A stretch of 64,000 bases of DNA from Phycobacter sedimenti (lineage in GTDB: Bacteria > Pseudomonadota > Alphaproteobacteria > Rhodobacterales > Rhodobacteraceae): the NCBI RefSeq assembly GCF_038148855.1, contig NZ_JBBVGR010000006.1, forward strand, positions 62,001 through 126,000, read 5' to 3'. The notes beneath the pieces are model-generated. The model was given only the letters and a program-made list of their open reading frames with translations, searched no databases and was not told the origin of the DNA. Both the position numbers and the translations under genes were made by a program. Position 1 is the stretch's first letter, and the number at the start of each line of letters is the position of its first letter. Below are positions 60,857 through 64,000 of this stretch, piece by piece.

Positions 60857-62998
60857 TTACCCAGATGCAGAGCCTGCGGCAGGAGGGAGGCCGTCCCGCA
60901 GAGGGGCATTCTTCAAGGAGGTCCCCAGTGGAACATAGCGCTCAAGCACCTTTTCAAGCGCCGCAATCGTGACGGGCTTGGACAGGTAATCATCCATCCC
61001 GGCCGCCAGGCAGCGGTCCGCCTCACCCTCCAGCGCATTGGCCGTGACCGCAATCACCGGGGTGTGCGGACGCCTCTCCTCTGCCTCGACATCCCGAAGA
61101 TGCTGTGTCAATTCGAAACCATCCATGACTGGCATCTGACAATCCGTAAGGACCGCGTCGAACTGCCCCGTTTTCCAAGCCTCCAGGCACTCTTTCCCGT
61201 CCCGCACCACAACAGCGGAATAGCCCAGAAGCTCCAGTTGGGATTCAAGGACGGCCTGATTGATCTCGTTGTCCTCCGCCACCAGGATCCGACCACCGCC
61301 GGATGCTCCACGAGGTTTTTTCCCCGCCACCGGCATCTGACTTTGACCTGGGCTGCGCCCCGAAAGATAGGCAAGCCCGTCCCAGAAATGACTGGGCAGG
61401 ATAGGCAGGTCCTGGACGGCGTACTGGCTTTTCGTTCGCATTCCGCTCACCTGGGTCCGGTCCCGGTTGAACAAGAGCAGCTTAACATCGGGGGCATCTT
61501 CGGCGAGCCGGGCGCGAAGCCACTCGCTGGTGCGATCCTGAGATGTAGACGCCGCAAGCACGAAAATCTTGTTGGGATCCGCGTCGCGAGCCATCGAGAG
61601 AAATTCATCCCGGTTTGACACCCATTTGATGTCGCAATCCGCAGCCAGGGCATAGGAGGACCAACTGGCGCTGTCGCCCCCTCTTGGCAACATGGCGACG
61701 ATCTGCGTTCCCGAAAGACGCAGGCATTTGAGCGGACCCGAGCCATTCACGACGGGCAGACGCAGGGTAAAGACCGACCCTTCACCCAGGGTGCTGCTCA
61801 CAATCACTTCTCCGCCCATTTTTTCGGCGAGCTGTTTGACGATGGTCAGGCCAAGCCCATTGCCCTGGATCATCCGCTTGACCACATCGCCCGAACGTTC
61901 GAAGGGTTGGAAGATTGCGGCCTGGACGTCGTCATCCATTCCGATACCATTGTCTTCGACCACGAATTCGATCCGCTCGGCCTCATCCATTTGCACTCGC
62001 AGCTTCACGACCCCGCAGGGCTCATCCTTTTGCGGGGCCGAAAACTTGATCGCATTGCCCAGAAGATTCAGCAGGATCTGGCGTAGGCGCCCGGCATCCC
62101 CTTGTATGATATCGGGCACATTGGCCTGAACCGACAGGGAGAGTTCGACCCGCTTCTGATCTGCATGAGCGCGCAGAGTTTCCGCTACGCTTTCCACGAC
62201 CGGCAACAGACGCATGGGAGCGTTGGACAGTTCCATCTTGCCCGCTTCGATCTTGGACACATCGAGGATGTCATCAATGATCCACAACAAGGCAGAAGAC
62301 GATTCCTTGATTGCATGAAGAATACGCCTCTGCTCGGTCGAAAGCTGTGTATTCTCGAGGATTTCGACCATCCCGATGACGCCATTCATTGGCGTACGGA
62401 TCTCATGGCTCATGGCAGCGAGGAATTCGCTCTTGGCGCGGTTCGCCTTGCGCTCCTTTTGATGGGAATTCCACAGTTCTTCGCTGTAGGCATCGGTCAG
62501 TCGCCCGAAGGCCATCATTTCGACCATGATGATACCGAAAATCGTCAGCATGATAGGCACCGACAGGTAGCTGCGCGAGAACTCTTCGTCGAAAATGGCC
62601 GGGCCCCAATAGTCATGCCCTAACAACCGATAGCCAACCCAGGCGCACAGGATACCGACGATAAGGCCCATGATCAGTGGCTTTTCCCGTTTCAAGGAAA
62701 AGGTCATGAAAGGCCCGCCAAGCAGGGCCACAAACATCATCTCGGCGTTGCTCGCAGGATGAAGTGTGAACACGGCCCCAAGGACGGCCAGAAGCCCCGT
62801 CGTGTACCATATCATCCGCGCAATCAAAGTATGAGTGGTCTGCACCATGTACCAGGCAGTCGCCGACCCAAGGCCCGCCACAAAGGCAATTCCAAAGACC
62901 GCCGGTTCCTGAAGATAAATGCCGAATACCGCCCACAGCGCGCCAAGGATCATGACAAGACAGGCCGTGCTCCGCACAGTGCGGAAACGGCGATCCAT
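60857..62998 (-). CDS. Hybrid sensor histidine kinase with six-helix sensor
   Basis: 713 residues from the ATG at 62998 (GGAA 6 bases upstream); GTG or TTG starts at 63064 and 63076 would add up to 26 residues. The N-terminus has about six hydrophobic helices to residue 160 and no obvious periplasmic domain. HisKA follows with His198 in AAMSHEIRTP, then HATPase (LLGNAIKFS, VEDNGIGMD, GNGLGLTIV). A degenerate receiver-like segment without a phospho-Asp comes next (about 440-560), then a true receiver with Asp619 in LTDCQMPVMDG. It is alone, so its output regulator or Hpt protein lies elsewhere. Stimulus unknown. Confidence 0.88.
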   Translation of the reverse strand: MDRRFRTVRSTACLVMILGALWAVFGIYLQEPAVFGIAFVAGLGSATAWYMVQTTHTLIARMIWYTTGLLAVLGAVFTLHPASNAEMMFVALLGGPFMTFSLKREKPLIMGLIVGILCAWVGYRLLGHDYWGPAIFDEEFSRSYLSVPIMLTIFGIIMVEMMAFGRLTDAYSEELWNSHQKERKANRAKSEFLAAMSHEIRTPMNGVIGMVEILENTQLSTEQRRILHAIKESSSALLWIIDDILDVSKIEAGKMELSNAPMRLLPVVESVAETLRAHADQKRVELSLSVQANVPDIIQGDAGRLRQILLNLLGNAIKFSAPQKDEPCGVVKLRVQMDEAERIEFVVEDNGIGMDDDVQAAIFQPFERSGDVVKRMIQGNGLGLTIVKQLAEKMGGEVIVSSTLGEGSVFTLRLPVVNGSGPLKCLRLSGTQIVAMLPRGGDSASWSSYALAADCDIKWVSNRDEFLSMARDADPNKIFVLAASTSQDRTSEWLRARLAEDAPDVKLLLFNRDRTQVSGMRTKSQYAVQDLPILPSHFWDGLAYLSGRSPGQSQMPVAGKKPRGASGGGRILVAEDNEINQAVLESQLELLGYSAVVVRDGKECLEAWKTGQFDAVLTDCQMPVMDGFELTQHLRDVEAEERRPHTPVIAVTANALEGEADRCLAAGMDDYLSKPVTIAALEKVLERYVPLGTSLKNAPLRDGLPPAAGSASG

Positions 62999-63325
62999 GT
63001 TGTCTTCCAGTGCACTACGCTCCAGGGCGGTGCTGGTTCGCTCTGCGTTCTTTCCGTTCGCCACTCTGGCCCCCAAAAACCCATGGATGCTCTGCGAAAA
63101 AGGATCGCTTCACAAAGAATGGATCAGCGAGCCTTGCGCCCATCCTGCTCAACCATGCCGACATCAGGTTAATTTTCCGTCATTTTGGCGGTATCGTCCC
63201 ACCGGATCACACCTGCGGGCGGATCGAATTCAGCACCACAGCCAAGGGCCGGGCGTCACCTTTCCCCGGAGCCTCTGGACCTTACCGGCAGAAAACCCTA
63301 CCTCTGCCCTGCAAGGAGATGCGCG
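62999..63325 (+). other. Spacer between hybrid kinase and ispH
   Basis: 327 bases divergent between the kinase and ispH. The first 78 bases may code for an N-terminal extension of the kinase if it starts with TTG at 63076. The ispH ribosome-binding site AAGGAG is at its end. No promoter stands out, and I see no other gene. Confidence 0.4.
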
Positions 63326-64000
63326 ATGACACCCGAGACCCGAGATACCAATTTGCAGGCTGGCACCGCTCAGGGCACCAAGCCGCCTTTGACCCTGTTT
63401 CTTGCGGCACCGCGCGGGTTCTGCGCGGGCGTTGACCGGGCCATCAAGATCGTCGAAATGGCGCTCGAGAAATGGGGGGCGCCGGTCTACGTGCGCCACG
63501 AGATCGTGCACAACAAATACGTGGTGGACGGGTTGCGCGCCAAAGGCGCTGTCTTTGTTGAAGAACTGGACGAATGCCCGCAGGACCGCCCGGTGATCTT
63601 TTCAGCCCACGGGGTGCCCAAATCTGTCCCGGCCGCGGCCGAAGCGCGTCAGATGGTCTACGTGGATGCGACCTGCCCGCTGGTCTCCAAGGTGCATATC
63701 GAAGCCCAGCGCCACGCCGAGGCAGGCCTGCAGATGATCATGATCGGCCATAAGGGCCACCCCGAAACCATCGGCACCATGGGACAGCTGCCCGAAGGTG
63801 AGGTGCTGCTGGTCGAAACCCCGGCAGATGTGGCCACCGTTGAGGTACGCGACCCGAATCGGCTGGCTTATGTCACCCAGACCACCCTTTCGGTGGATGA
63901 CACCAAGGACATCGTTGCCGCCCTTGAGGCCCGTTTTCCCAGTATCGTCGGCCCCCACAAGGAAGACATCTGCTACGCCACCACCAACCGTCAGGAAGCG
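63326..64000 (+). CDS. ispH: 4-hydroxy-3-methylbut-2-enyl diphosphate reductase, N-terminal part
   Basis: Last enzyme of the MEP isoprenoid pathway, reducing HMBPP to IPP and DMAPP with a [4Fe-4S] cluster. 225 residues are visible, cut by the window end. All three cluster cysteines are present: Cys33 in GFCAGVDRA, Cys117 in ATCPLVSKVH and Cys216 in DICYATTNRQ, along with the substrate histidines in VRHEIVHN and GHKGHPE. AAGGAG lies 7 bases before the ATG at 63326. The N-terminus has about 20 extra residues compared with E. coli. Confidence 0.97.
   Translation, partial: MTPETRDTNLQAGTAQGTKPPLTLFLAAPRGFCAGVDRAIKIVEMALEKWGAPVYVRHEIVHNKYVVDGLRAKGAVFVEELDECPQDRPVIFSAHGVPKSVPAAAEARQMVYVDATCPLVSKVHIEAQRHAEAGLQMIMIGHKGHPETIGTMGQLPEGEVLLVETPADVATVEVRDPNRLAYVTQTTLSVDDTKDIVAALEARFPSIVGPHKEDICYATTNRQEA

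Noticed and set aside
60061..63190. Repeated TCATTTTGGCG at about 60061 and 63179
   Set aside because: Only eleven bases shared, in unrelated spacers, with no flanking similarity; chance is sufficient.

Overview
The window is about 64 kb of a G+C-rich (roughly 60%) alphaproteobacterial chromosome, most likely a Roseobacter-group Rhodobacteraceae. This rests on recognisable protein families and gene neighbourhoods, not on a database search: a ChvG/ChvI two-component pair beside a short HPr kinase, RapZ, EIIA and HPr, with pckA divergent from chvI; DUF1491 next to era; a methylsuccinyl-CoA dehydrogenase of the ethylmalonyl-CoA pathway; and a 1413-residue RpoC. I see no transposase, CRISPR array, prophage or rRNA gene.

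Positions 1-27.3 kb hold the transcription/translation supercluster on the minus strand in its ancestral order, tuf - tRNA-Trp - secE - nusG - rplK - rplA - rplJ - rplL - rpoB - rpoC - rpsL - rpsG - fusA (fusA is cut by the window edge). It is opened at four places by unrelated genes: two tandem putative rhamnosyltransferases and a DMT transporter between rpoC and rpsL; an aminotransferase and a YcxB-like membrane protein between rplK and nusG; a GSCFA/SGNH pair and a TPR-GT41 (O-GlcNAc-transferase-like) protein between secE and tRNA-Trp; and a DUF374 acyltransferase with a small lipoprotein between tRNA-Trp and tuf. Each core block keeps its own signals: candidate minus-strand promoters upstream of rpsL, rplK, rplJ, secE and tuf; strong terminators after rpoC, nusG and tuf; and structured leaders or attenuator-like hairpins in secE-nusG, rplA-rplJ and rplL-rpoB.

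Positions 27.3-44.4 kb carry parC and a lipoprotein, an SH3-domain protein, an SDR enzyme, a HIG1-like protein, PduO-type cobalamin adenosyltransferase, etfB-etfA, a DUF6473-like protein, 3-hydroxybutyryl-CoA dehydrogenase, and a seven-gene minus-strand run chvI-chvG-hprK-rapZ-EIIA-HPr-acyltransferase. pckA diverges from chvI across a spacer with three GCGCTAA-type boxes.

Positions 44.4-50.7 kb carry an E. coli-length Dgt-like dNTPase whose centre is much poorer in G+C than its ends, a CDF metal exporter, a TauE/SafE permease, mcd (methylsuccinyl-CoA dehydrogenase), an SGNH lipoprotein and a META-domain lipoprotein. Mcd, ETF, the cobalamin adenosyltransferase and PEP carboxykinase together suggest growth on acetate-level or C4 substrates through the ethylmalonyl-CoA pathway and gluconeogenesis.

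Positions 50.7-64 kb hold the minus-strand housekeeping run folK - rpoZ - rsh (relA/spoT) - DUF2062 - pdxJ - secreted hypothetical - acpS - lepB - rnc - era - DUF1491 - recO, then a NYN-domain nuclease-like gene, a hybrid histidine kinase with a pseudo-receiver, and the start of ispH. The most unusual features are the islands inside the supercluster (especially the GSCFA/SGNH/GT41 trio), the structured RNA leaders and the mosaic dgt.
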